Shown one piece after another: positions 49,080 through 63,000 of a stretch of DNA of 64,000 nt (positions are counted from its first letter, which is position 1; the number at the start of each line of letters is the position of its first letter). This DNA is from Mimachlamys varia (taxonomy: Eukaryota > Mollusca > Bivalvia > Pectinida > Pectinidae): NCBI GenBank assembly GCA_947623455.1, contig OX392534.1, positions 12,720,001 through 12,784,000 on the forward strand, given 5' to 3'. The notes under the pieces were generated by a model. It had not been told where the DNA came from. It made no database searches and worked only from the letters and a program-made list of their open reading frames with translations. The translations under genes and the position numbers were made by a program.

Positions 49080-52000
49080 AACTGTTATCATGTCATTCCT
49101 GTCACTGTCATCACGTCATACCTGTTATCGTCATCGCTTAATTCTAACTTGTCGATGTAAACATGATATTCTTGTAATCGTCATCATGTCATACCTGTCA
49201 CTGTCATCACGTCATACCTTTTATCGTCATTGCTTTATTCTAACTTGTCGATGTAAACATGACATTCTTGTAATCGTTATCATGTCATACCTGTCACTGT
49301 CATCACGTCATACCTGTTATCGTCAATGCTTTATTCTAACTTGTCGATGTAAACATGACATTCTTGTAACTGTTATCATGTCATTCATGTCACTGTCATC
49401 ACGTCATACCTGTTATCGTCAATGCTTTATTGTATCTTGTCGATGTAAACATGACATTCTTGTAATCGTTATCATGTCATACCTGTCACTGTCATCACGT
49501 CATACCTGTTATCGTCATTGCTTTATTCTAACTTGTCGATGTAAACATGACATTCTTGTAACTGTTATCATGTCATTCCTGTCACTGTCATCACGTCATA
49601 CCTGTTATCGTCAATGCTTTATTCTAACTTGTCGATGTAAACATGACATTCTTGTAATCGTTATCATGTCATTCCTGTCACTGTCATCACGTCATACCTG
49701 TTATCGTCATCGCTTAGTTCTAACTTGTCGATGTAAACATGACATTCTTGTAATCGTCATCATGTCATACCTGTCACTGTGATCACGTCATATCTGTTAT
49801 CGTCAATGCTTTATTCTAACTTGTCGATGTAAACATGACATTCTTGTAATCGTTATCATGTCATTCCTGTCACTGTCATCACGTCATACCTGTTATCGTC
49901 ATCGCTTCATCGCTTTATTCTAACTTGTCGATGTAAACATGACATTCTTGTAATCGTTATCATGTCATTCCTGTCACTGTCATCACGTCATACCTGTTAT
50001 CGTCATTGCTTCATCGCTTTATTCTAACTTGTCGATGTAAACATGACATTCCTGTAATCGTTATCATGTCATTCCTGTCACTGTCATCACGTCATACCTG
50101 TTATCGTCATCGCTTCATCGCTTTATTCTAACTTGTCGATGTAAACATGACATTCTTGTAATCGTTATCATGTCATACCTGTCACTGTGATCGCGTCATA
50201 CCTGTTATCGTCATCGCTTCATCGCTTTATTCTAACTTGTCGATGTAAACATGACATTCTTGTAATCGTTATCATGTCATACCTGTCACTGTCATCACGT
50301 CATACCTGTTATCGTCAATGCTTTATTCTAACTTGTCGATGTAAACATGACATTCTTGTAACTGTTATCATGTCATTCCTGTCACTGTCATCACCTCATA
50401 CCTGTTATCGTCAATGCTTTATTCTAACTTGTCGATGTAAACATGACATTCTTGTAATCGTCATCATGTCATACCTGTCACTGTCATCACGTCATACCTG
50501 TTATCGTCATCGCTTTATTCTAACTTGTCGATGTAAACATGACATTCTTGTAATCGTCATCATGTCATACCTGTCACTGTCATCATGTCATACCTGTCAC
50601 TGTCATCACGTCATACCTGTTATCGTCATCGCTTTATTCTAACTTGTCGATGTAAACATGACATTCTTGTAATCGTCATCATGTGATTCCTGTCACTGTC
50701 ATCACGTCATACCTGTTATCGTCATCGCTTTATTCTTGTCGATGTAAACATGACATTCTTGTAATCGTTATCATGTCATACCTGTCACTGTCATCACGTC
50801 ATACCTGTTATCGTCATTGCTTTATTCTAACTTGTCGATGTAAACATGACATTCTTGTAACTGTTATCATGTCATTCCTGTCACTGTCATCACGTCATAC
50901 CTGTTATCGTCATTGCTTTATTCTAATTTGTCGATGTAAACATGACATTCTTGTAACTGTTATCATGTCATTCCTGTCACTGTCATCACGTCATACCTGT
51001 TATCGTCAATGCTTTATTCTATCTTGTCGATGTAAACATGACATTCCTGTAATCGTTATCATGTCATACCTGTCACTGTCATCACGTCATACCTGTTATC
51101 GTCATTGCTTTATTCTAACTTGTCGATGTAAACATGACATTCTTGTAACTGTTATCATGTCATTCCTGTCACTGTCATCACGTCATACCTGTTATCGTCA
51201 ATGCTTTATTCTATCTTGTCGATGTAAACATGACATTCCTGTAATCGTTATCATGTCATTCCTGTCACTGTCATCACGTCATACCTGTTATCGTCATTGC
51301 TTTATTCTAACTTGTCGATGTAAACATGACATTCCTGTAATCGTTATCATGTCATTCCTGTCACTGTCATCACGTCATACCTGTTATCGTCAATGCTTTA
51401 TTCTATCTTGTCGATGTAAACATGACATTCCTGTAATCGTTATCATGTCATTCCTGTCACTGTCATCACGTCATACCTGTTATCGTCATTGCTTTATTCT
51501 AACTTGTCGATGTAAACATGACATTCCTGTAATCGTTATCATGTCATTCCTGTCACTGTCATCACGTCATACCTGTTATCGTAAATGCTTTATTCTAACT
51601 TGTCGATGTAAACATGACATTCTTGAAACTGTTATCATGTCATTCCTGTCACTGTCATCACGTCATACCTGTTATCATCATCGCTTAATTCTAACTTGTC
51701 GATGTAAACATGACATTCTTGTAATCGTTATCATGTCATACCTGTCACTGTCATCACGTCATACCTGTTATCGTCATCGCTTTATTCTGACTTGTCGATG
51801 TAAACATGACATTCTTGTAATCGTCATCATGTCATACCTGTCACTGTCATCACGTCATACCTGTTATCGTCATCGCTTAATTCTAACTTGTCGATGTAAA
51901 CATGACATTCTTGTAATCGTTATCATGTCATACCTGTCACTGTCATCACGTCATACCTGTTATCGCCATCGCTTTATTCTTGTCGATGTAAACATGACAT

Positions 52001-54800
52001 TCTTGTAACTGTTATCATGTCATACCTGTCACTGTCATCACGTCATACCTGTTATCGTCATCGCTTAATTCTAACTTGTCGATGTAAACATGATATTCTT
52101 GTAATCGTCATCATGTCATACCTGTCACTGTCATCACGTCATACCTTTTATCGTCATTGCTTTATTCTAACTTGTCGATGTAAACATGACATTCTTGTAA
52201 TCGTTATCATGTCATACCTGTCACTGTCATCACGTCATACCTGTTATCGTCAATGCTTTATTCTAACTTGTCGATGTAAACATGACATTCTTGTAACTGT
52301 TATCTTGTCATTCATGTCACTGTCATCACGTCATACCTGTTATCGTCAATGCTTTATTCTATCTTGTCGATGTAAACATGACATTCTTGTAATCGTTATC
52401 ATGTCATACCTGTCACTGTCATCACGTTATACCTGTTATCGTCATTGCTTTATTCTAACTTGTCGATGTAAACATGACATTCTTGTAACTGTTATCATGT
52501 CATTCCTGTCACTGTCATCACGTCATACCTGTTATCGTCAATGCTTTATTCTAACTTGTCGATGTAAACATGACATTCTTGTAATCGTTATCATGTCATT
52601 CCTGTCACTGTCATCACGTCATACCTGTTATCGTCATTGCTTTATTCTAACTTGTCGATGTAAACATGACATTCTTGTAATCGTTATCATGTCATTCCTG
52701 TCACTGTGATCGCGTCATACTTGTTATCGTCAATGCTTTATTCTAACTTGTCGATGTAAACATGACATTCTTGTAATCGTTATCATGTCATACCTGTCAC
52801 TGTGATCGCGTCATACCTGTTATCGTCAATGCTTTATTCTAACTTGTCGATGTAAACATGACATTCTTGTAATCGTTATCATGTCATTCCTGTCATTGTC
52901 ATCACGTCATACCTGTTATCGTCATCGCTTAATTCTAACTTGTCGATGTAAACATGACATTCTTGTAATCGTCATCATGTCATACCTGTCACTGTCATCA
53001 CGTCATATCTGTTATCGTCAATGCTTTATTCTAGCTTGTCGATGTAAACATGACATTCTTGTAATCGTTATCATGTCATTCCTGTCACTGTCATCACGTC
53101 ATACCTGTTATCGTCATCGCTTCATCGCTTCATTCTAACTTGTCGATGTAAACATGACATTCTTGTAATCTTTATCATGTCATTCCTGTCACTGTCATCA
53201 CGTCATACCTGTTATCGTCATTGCTTCATCGCTTTATTCTAACTTGTCGATGTAAACATGACATTCCTGTAATCGTTATCATGTCATTCCTGTCACTGTC
53301 ATCACCTCATACCTGTTATCGTCATCGCTTCATCGCTTTATTCTAACTTGTCGATGTAAACATGACATTCTTGTAATCGTTATCATGTCATACCTGTCAC
53401 TGTCATCACGTCATATCTGTTATCGTCAATGCTTTATTCTAACTTGTCGATGTAAACATGACATTCTTGTAACTGTTATCATGTCATTCCTGTCACTGTC
53501 ATCACGTCATACCTGTTATCGTCAATGCTTTATTCTAACTTGTCGATGTAAACATGACATTCTTGTAATCGTTATCATGTCATACCTGTCACTGTCATCA
53601 CCTCATACCTGTCACTGTCATCACGTCATACCTGTTATCGTCAATGCTTTATTCTAACTTGTCGATTTAAACATGACATTCTTGTAATCGTTATCATGTC
53701 ATACCTGTCACTGTCATCACGTCATACCTGTTATCGTCATTGCTTTATTCTAACTTGTCGATGTAAACATGACATTCTTGTAACTGTTATCATGTCATTC
53801 CTGTCACTGTCATCACGTCATACCTGTTATCGTCATTGCTTTATTCTAATTTGTCGATGTAAACATGACATTCTTGTAACTGTTATCATGTCATTCCTGT
53901 CACTGTCATCACGTCATACTTGTTATCGTCAATGCTTTATTCTATCTTGTCGATGTAAACATGACATTCCTGTAATCGTTATCATGTCATACCTGTCACT
54001 GTCATCACGTCATACCTGTTATCGTCATTGCTTTATTCTAACTTGTCGATGTAAACATGACATTCTTGTAACTGTTATCATGTCATTCCTGTCACTGTCA
54101 TCACGTCATACCTGTTATCGTCAATGCTTTATTCTATCTTGTCGATGTAAACATGACATTCCTGTAATCGTTATCATGTCATTCCTGTCACTGTCATCAC
54201 GTCATACCTGTTATCGTCATTGCTTTATTCTAACTTGTCGATGTAAACATGACATTCCTGTAATCGTTATGATGTCATTCCTGTCACTGTCATCACGTCA
54301 TACCTGTTATCGTCAATGCTTTATTCTATCTTGTCGATGTAAACATGACATTCCTGTAATCGTTATCATGTCATTCCTGTCACTGTCATCACGTCATACC
54401 TGTTATCGTAAATGCTTTATTCTAACTTGTCGATGTAAACATGACATTCTTGTAACTGTTATCATGTCATTCCTGTCACTGTCATCACGTCATACCTGTT
54501 ATCATCATCGCTTAATTCTAACTTGTCGATGTAAACATGACATTGTTGTAATCGTTATCATGTCATACCTGTCACTGTCATCACGTCATACCTGTTATCG
54601 TCATCGCTTTATTCTGACTTGTCGATGTAAACATGACATTCTTGTAATCGTCATCATGTCATACCTGTCACTGTCATCACGTCATACCTGTTATCGTCAT
54701 TGCTTTATTCTTGTCGATGTAAACATGACATTCTTGTAATCGTTATCATGTCATACCTGTCACTGTCATCACGTCATACCTGTTATCGTCTTTGCTTTAT
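49080..54800. repeat. About 2.9-kb tandem block duplication inside the 96-bp array
   Basis: The rare ACATGATATT variant at 49161 recurs at 52088 (2,927 bases), and the rare CATTCATGTCACTG variant near 49383 recurs near 52310. TTCTAATTTGTCG near 50921 recurs near 53844 (2,923). Later the shift falls to 2,827, one unit less. A related 1.2-kb stretch from 50683 appears again from 62221. Confidence 0.85.
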
Positions 54801-57800
54801 TCTTGTCGATGTAAACATGACATTCCTGTAATCGTCATCATGTCATTCCTGTCACTGTCATCACGTCATACCTGTTATCATCATCGCTTAATTCTAACTT
54901 GTCGATGTAAACATGACATTCTTGTAATCGTCATTATGTCATACCTGTCACCCTCATCACGTCATACCTGTTATCATCATCGCTTTATTCTAATTTGTCG
55001 ATGTAAACATGACATTCTTGTAACTGTTATCATGTCATTCCTGTCACTGTCATCACGTCATACCTGTTATCGTCAATGCTTTATTCTATCTTGTCGATGT
55101 AAACATGACATTCCTGTAATCGTTATCATGTCATACCTGTCACTGTCATCACGTCATACCTGTTATCGTCATTGCTTTATTCTAACTTGTCGATGTAAAC
55201 ATGACATTCTTGTAACTGTTATCATGTCATTCCTGTCACTGTCATCACGTCATACCTGTTATCGTCAATGCTTTATTCTATCTTGTCGATGTAAACATGA
55301 CATTCCTGTAATCGTTATCATGTCATTCCTGTCACTGTCATCACGTCATACCTGTTATCGTCATTGCTTTATTCTAACTTGTCGATGTAAACATGACATT
55401 CCTGTAATCGTTATCATGTCATTCCTGTCACTGTCATCACGTCATACCTGTTATCGTAAATGCTTTATTCTATCTTGTCGATGTAAACATGACATTCCTG
55501 TAATCGTTATCATGTCATTCCTGTCACTGTCATCACGTCATACCTGTTATCGTAAATGCTTTATTCTATCTTGTCGATGTAAACATGACATTCTTGTAAC
55601 TGTTATCATGTCATTCCTGTCACTGTCATCACGTCATACCTGTTATCGTCAATGCTTTATTCTATCTTGTCGATGTAAACATGACATTCTTGTAACTGTT
55701 ATCATGTCATTCCTGTCACTGTCATCACGTCATACCTGTTATCATCATCGCTTAATTCTAACTTGTCGATGTAAACATGACATTCTTGTAATCGTTATCA
55801 TGTCATACCTGTCACTGTCATCACGTCATACCTGTTATCGTCATCGCTTTATTCTGACTTGTCGATGTAAACATGACATTCTTGTAATCGTCATCATGTC
55901 ATACCTGTCACTGTCATCACGTCATACCTGTTATCGTCATTGCTTTATTCTTGTCGATGTAAACATGACATTCTTGTAATCGTTATCATGTCATACCTGT
56001 CACTGTCATCACGTCATACCTGTTATCGTCATTGCTTTATTCTTGTCGATGTAAACATGACATTCTTGTAATCGTTATCATGTCATTCCTGTCACTGTCA
56101 TCACGTCATACCTGTTATCATCATCGTTTAATTCTAACTTGTCGATGTAAACATGACATTCTTGTAATCGTCATTATGTCATACCTGTCACCCTCATCAC
56201 GTCATACCTGTTATCATCATCGCTTAATTCTAGCTTGTCGATGTAAACATGACATTCCTGTAATCGTCATCATGTCATTCCTGTCACCCTCATCACGTCA
56301 TACCTGTTATCATCATCGCTTAATTCTATCTTGTCGATGTAAACATGACATTCTTGTAATCGTCATCATGTCATACCTGTCACTGTCATCACGTCATACC
56401 TGTTATCATCATCGCTTAATTCTAGCTTGTCGATGTAAACATGACATTCCTGTAATTGTCATCATGTCATACCTGTCACTGTCATCACGTCATACCTGTT
56501 ATCATCATCGCTTTATTCTAATTTGTCGATGTAAACATGACATTCTTGTAACTGTTATCATGTCATTCCTGTCACTGTCATCACGTCATACCTGTTATCG
56601 TCTTTGCTTTATTCTTGTCGATGTAAACATGACATTCCTGTAATCGTTATCATGTCATTCGTGTCACTGTCATCACGTCATACCTGTTATCATCATCGCT
56701 TAATTCTAACTTGTCGATGTAAACATGACATTCTTGTAATCGTCATTATGTCATACCTGTCACCCTCATCACGTCATACCTGTTATCATCATCGCTTTAT
56801 TCTAATTTGTCGATGTAAACATGACAATCTTGTAATCGTTATCATGTCATACCTGTCACTGTCATCACGTCATACCTGTTATCGTCATTGCTTTATTCTA
56901 ACTTGTCGATGTAAACATGACATTCTTGTAACTGTTATCATGTCATTCCTGTCACTGTCATCACGTCATACCTGTTATCGTCAATGCTTTATTCTATCTT
57001 GTCGATGTAAACATGACATTCCTGTAATCGTTATCATGTCATTCCTGTCACTGTCATCACGTCATACCTGTTATCGTCATTGCTTTATTCTAACTTGTCG
57101 ATGTAAACATGACATTCCTGTAATCGTTATCATGTCATTCCTGTCACTGTCATCACGTCATACCTGTTATCGTAAATGCTTTATTCTATCTTGTCGATGT
57201 AAACATGACATTCCTGTAATCGTTATCATGTCATTCCTGTCACTGTCATCACGTCATACCTGTTATCGTAAATGCTTTATTCTATCTTGTCGATGTAAAC
57301 ATGACATTCTTGTAACTGTTATCATGTCATTCCTGTCACTGTCATCACGTCATACCTGTTATCGTCAATGCTTTATTCTATCTTGTCGATGTAAACATGA
57401 CATTCTTGTAACTGTTATCATGTCATTCCTGTCACTGTCATCACGTCATACCTGTTATCATCATCGCTTAATTCTAACTTGTCGATGTAAACATGACATT
57501 CTTGTAATCGTTATCATGTCATACCTGTCACTGTCATCACGTCATACCTGTTATCGTCATCGCTTTATTCTGACTTGTCGATGTAAACATGACATTCTTG
57601 TAATCGTCATCATGTCATACCTGTCACTGTCATCACGTCATACCTGTTATCGTCATTGCTTTATTCTTGTCGATGTAAACATGACATTCTTGTAATCGTT
57701 ATCATGTCATACCTGTCACTGTCATCACGTCATACCTGTTATCGTCATTGCTTTATTCTTGTCGATGTAAACATGACATTCTTGTAATCGTTATCATGTC

Positions 57801-60035
57801 ATTCCTGTCACTGTCATCACGTCATACCTGTTATCATCATCGTTTAATTCTAACTTGTCGATGTAAACATGACATTCTTGTAATCGTCATTATGTCATAC
57901 CTGTCACCCTCATCACGTCATACCTGTTATCATCATCGCTTAATTCTAGCTTGTCGATGTAAACATGACATTCCTGTAATCGTCATCATGTCATTCCTGT
58001 CACCCTCATCACGTCATACCTGTTATCATCATCGCTTAATTCTATCTTGTCGATGTAAACATGACATTCTTGTAATCGTCATCATGTCATACCTGTCACT
58101 GTCATCACGTCATACCTGTTATCATCATCGCTTAATTCTAGCTTGTCGATGTAAACATGACATTCCTGTAATTGTCATCATGTCATACCTGTCACTGTCA
58201 TCACGTCATACCTGTTATCATCATCGCTTTATTCTAATTTGTCGATGTAAACATGACATTCTTGTAACTGTTATCATGTCATTCCTGTCACTGTCATCAC
58301 GTCATACCTGTTATCGTCTTTGCTTTATTCTTGTCGATGTAAACATGACATTCCTGTAATCGTTATCATGTCATTCGTGTCACTGTCATCACGTCATACC
58401 TGTTATCATCATCGCTTAATTCTAACTTGTCGATGTAAACATGACATTCTTGTAATCGTCATTATGTCATACCTGTCACCCTCATCACGTCATACCTGTT
58501 ATCATCATCGCTTTATTCTAATTTGTCGATGTAAACATGACAATCTTGTAACTGTTATCATGTCATTCCTGTCACTGTCATCACGTCATACCTGTTATCG
58601 TCAATGCTTTATTCTATCTTGTCGATGTAAACATGACATTCCTGTAATCGTTATCATGTCATACCTGTCACTGTCATCACGTCATACCTGTTATCGTCAT
58701 TGCTTTATTCTAACTTGTCGATGTAAACATGACATTCTTGTAACTGTTATCATGTCATTCCTGTCACTGTCATCACGTCATACCTGTTATCGTCAATGCT
58801 TTATTCTATCTTGTCGATGTAAACATGACATTCCTGTAATCGTTATCATGTCATACCTGTCACTGTCATCACGTCATACCAGTTATCGTCATTGCTTTAT
58901 TCTAACTTGTCGATGTAAACATGACATTCCTGTAATCGTTATCATGTCATTCCTGTCACTGTCATCACGTCATACCTGTTATCGTAAATGCTTTATTCTA
59001 TCTTGTCGATGTAAACATGACATTCCTGTAATCGTTATCATGTCATTCCTGTCACTGTCATCACGTCATACCTGTTATCGTAAATGCTTTATTCTAACTT
59101 GTCGATGTAAACATGACATTCTTGTAACTGTTATCATGTCATTCCTGTCACTGCCATCACGTCATACCTGTTATCATCATCGCTTAATTCTAACTTGTCG
59201 ATGTAAACATGACATTCTTGTAATCGTTATCATGTCATACCTGTCACTGTCATCACGTCATACCTGTTATCGTCATCGCTTTATTCTGACTTGTCGATGT
59301 AAACATGACATTCTTGTCATCGTCATCATGTCATACCTGTCACTGTCATCACGTCATACCTGTTATCGTCATTGCTTTATTCTTGTCGATGTAAACATGA
59401 CATTCTTGTAATCGTTATCATGTCATACCTGTCACTGTCATCACGTCATACCTGTTATCGTCATTGCTTTATTCTTGTCGATGTAAACATGACATTCTTG
59501 TAATCGTTATCATGTCATTCCTGTCACTGTCATCACGTCATACCTGTTATCATCATCGTTTAATTCTAACTTGTCGATGTAAACATGACATTCTTGTAAT
59601 CGTCATTATGTCATACCTGTCACCCTCATCACGTCATACCTGTTATCATCATCGCTTAATTCTAGCTTGTCGATGTAAACATGACATTCCTGTAATCGTC
59701 ATCATGTCATTCCTGTCACCCTCATCACGTCATACCTGTTATCATCATCGCTTAATTCTATCTTGTCGATGTAAACATGACATTCTTGTAATCGTCATCA
59801 TGTCATACCTGTCACTGTCATCACGTCATACCTGTTATCATCATCGCTTAATTCTAGCTTGTCGATGTAAACATGACATTCCTGTAATTGTCATCATGTC
59901 ATACCTGTCACTGTCATCACGTCATACCTGTTATCATCATCGCTTTATTCTAATTTGTCGATGTAAACATGACATTCTTGTAACTGTTATCATGTCATTC
60001 CTGTCACTGTCATCACGTCATACCTGTTATCGTCA
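54792..60035. repeat. Higher-order repeat of 1,716 bp within the 96-bp array
   Basis: The sequence from 56032 recurs at 57748 and again at 59464, and that from 56604 recurs at 58320, each exactly 1,716 bases apart. This is eighteen units, three of them the 92-base form. The 203-codon frames in the first two copies are identical in translation. An earlier, slightly longer copy begins near 54792. Confidence 0.88.
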
Positions 60036-63000
60036 ATGCTTTATTCTATCTTGTCGATGTAAACATGACATTCCTGTAATCGTTATCATGTCATACCTGT
60101 CACTGTCATCACGTCATACCTGTTATCTTCATTGCTTTATTCTAACTTGTCGATGTAAACATGACATTCTTGTAACTGTTATCATGTCATTCCTGTCACT
60201 GTCATCACGTCATACCTGTTATCGTCAATGCTTTATTCTATCTTGTCGATGTAAACATGACATTCCTGTAATCGTTATCATGTCATTTCTGTCACTGTCA
60301 TCACGTCATACCTGTTATCGTCATTGCTTTATTCTAACTTGTCGATGTAAACATGACATTCCTGTAATCGTTATCATGTCATTCCTGTCACTGTCATCAC
60401 GTCATACCTGTTATCGTAAATGCTTTATTCTATCTTGTCGATGTAAACATGACATTCCTGTAATCGTTATCATGTCATACCTGTCACTGTCATCACGTCA
60501 TACCTGTTATCATCATCGCTTAATTCTAACTTGTCGATGTAAACATGACATTCTTGTAATCGTCATTATGTCATACCTGTCACCCTCATCACGTCATACC
60601 TGTTATCATCATCGCTTAATTCTAGCTTGTCGATGTAAACATGACATTCCTGTAATCGTCATCATGTCATTCCTGTCACCCTCATCACGTCATACCTGTT
60701 ATCATCATCGCTTAATTCTATCTTGTCGATGTAAACATGACATTCTTGTAATCGTCATCATGTCATACCTGTCACTGTCATCACGTCATACCTGTTATCA
60801 TCATCGCTTAATTCTAGCTTGTCGATGTAAACATGACATTCCTGTAATTGTCATCATGTCATACCTGTCACTGTCATCACGTCATACCTGTTATCATCAT
60901 CGCTTAATTCTTGTCGATGTAAACATGACATTCTTGTAATCGTTATCATGTCATTCCTGTCACTGTGATCGCGTCATACCTGTTATCGTCATTGCTTTAT
61001 TCTGACTTGTCGATGTAAACATGACATTCTTGTAATCGTTATCATGTCATACCTGTCACTGTCATCACGTCATACCTGTTATCGTCATCGCTTTATTCTA
61101 ACTTGTCGATGTAAACATGACATTCTTGTAATCGTTATCATGTCATACCTGTCACTGTCATCACGTCATACCTGTTATCGTCATTGCTTTATTCTGACTT
61201 GTCGATGTAAACATGACATTCTTGTAATCGTTATCATGTCATACCTGTCACTGTCATCACGTCATACCTGTTATCGTTATATTGCTTTATTCTGACTTGT
61301 CGATGTAAACATGACATTCTTGTAATCGTTATCATGTCATACCTGTCACTGTCATCGCATCATACCTGTTATCGTCATCGCGTAATTCTAACTTGTCGAT
61401 GTAAACATGACATTCTTGTAATCGTTATCATGTCATACCTGTCACTGTCATCACCTCATACCTGTCACTGTGATCGCGTCATACCTGTTATCGTCATCGC
61501 GTAATTCTAACTTGTCGATGTAAACATGACATTCTTGTAACTGTTATCATGTCATACCTGTCACTGTCATCACCTCATACCTGTCACTGTCATCGCATCA
61601 TACCTGTTATCGTCATCGCGTAATTCTAACTTGTCGATGTAAACATGACATTCTTGTAACTGTTATCATGTCATACCTGTCACTGTCATCACGTCATACC
61701 TGTTATCGTTATATTGCTTTATTCTAACTTGTCGATGTAAACATGACATTCTTGTAATCGTTATCATGTCATACCTGTCACTGTCATCACGTCATACCTG
61801 TCACTGTCATCACGTCATACCTGTTATCGTCATCGCTTTATTCTAACTTGTCGATGTAAACATGACATTCTTGTAATCGTCATCATGTCATACCTGTCAC
61901 TGTCATCATGTCATACCTGTCACTGTCATCACGTCATACCTGTTATCGTCATCGCTTTATTCTAACTTGTCGATGTAAACATGACATTCTTGTAATCGTT
62001 ATCATGTCATTCCTGTCACTGTCATCACGTCATACCTGTTATCGTCATCGCTTTATTCTAACTTGTCGATGTAAACATGACATTCTTGTAATCGTCATCA
62101 TGTCATACCTGTCACTGTCATCATGTCATACCTGTCACTGTCATCACGTCATACCTGTTATCGTCATCGCTTTATTCTAACTTGTCGATGTAAACATGAC
62201 ATTCTTGTAATCGTCATCATGTGATTCCTGTCACTGTCATCACGTCATACCTGTTATCGTCATCGCTTTATTCTTGTCGATGTAAACATGACATTCTTGT
62301 AATCGTTATCATGTCATACCTGTCACTGTCATCACGTCATACCTGTTATCGTCATTGCTTTATTCTAACTTGTCGATGTAAACATGACATTCTTGTAACT
62401 GTTATCATGTCATTCCTGTCACTGTCATCACGTCATACCTGTTATCGTCAATGCTTTATTCTAATTTGTCGATGTAAACATGACATTCTTGTAACTGTTA
62501 TCATGTCATTCCTGTCACTGTCATCACGTCATACCTGTTATCGTCAATGCTTTATTCTATCTTGTCGATGTAAACATGACATTCCTGTAATCGTTATCAT
62601 GTCATACCTGTCACTGTCATCACGTCATACCTGTTATCGTCATTGCTTTATTCTGACTTGTCGATGTAAACATGACATTCTTGTAACTGTTATCATGTCA
62701 TTCATGTCACTGTCATCTCGTCATACCTGTTATCGTCAATGCTTTATTCTATCTTGTCGATGTAAACATGACATTCCTGTAATCGTTATCATGTCATTCC
62801 TGTCACTGTCATCACGTCATACCTGTTATCGTCAATGCTTTATTCTATCTTGTCGATGTAAACATGACATTCCTGTAATCGTTATCATGTCATTCCTGTC
62901 ACTGTCATCACGTCATACCTGTTATCGTCATTGCTTTATTTTAACTTGTCGATGTAAACATGACATTCCTGTAATCGTTATCATGTCATTCCTGTCACTG

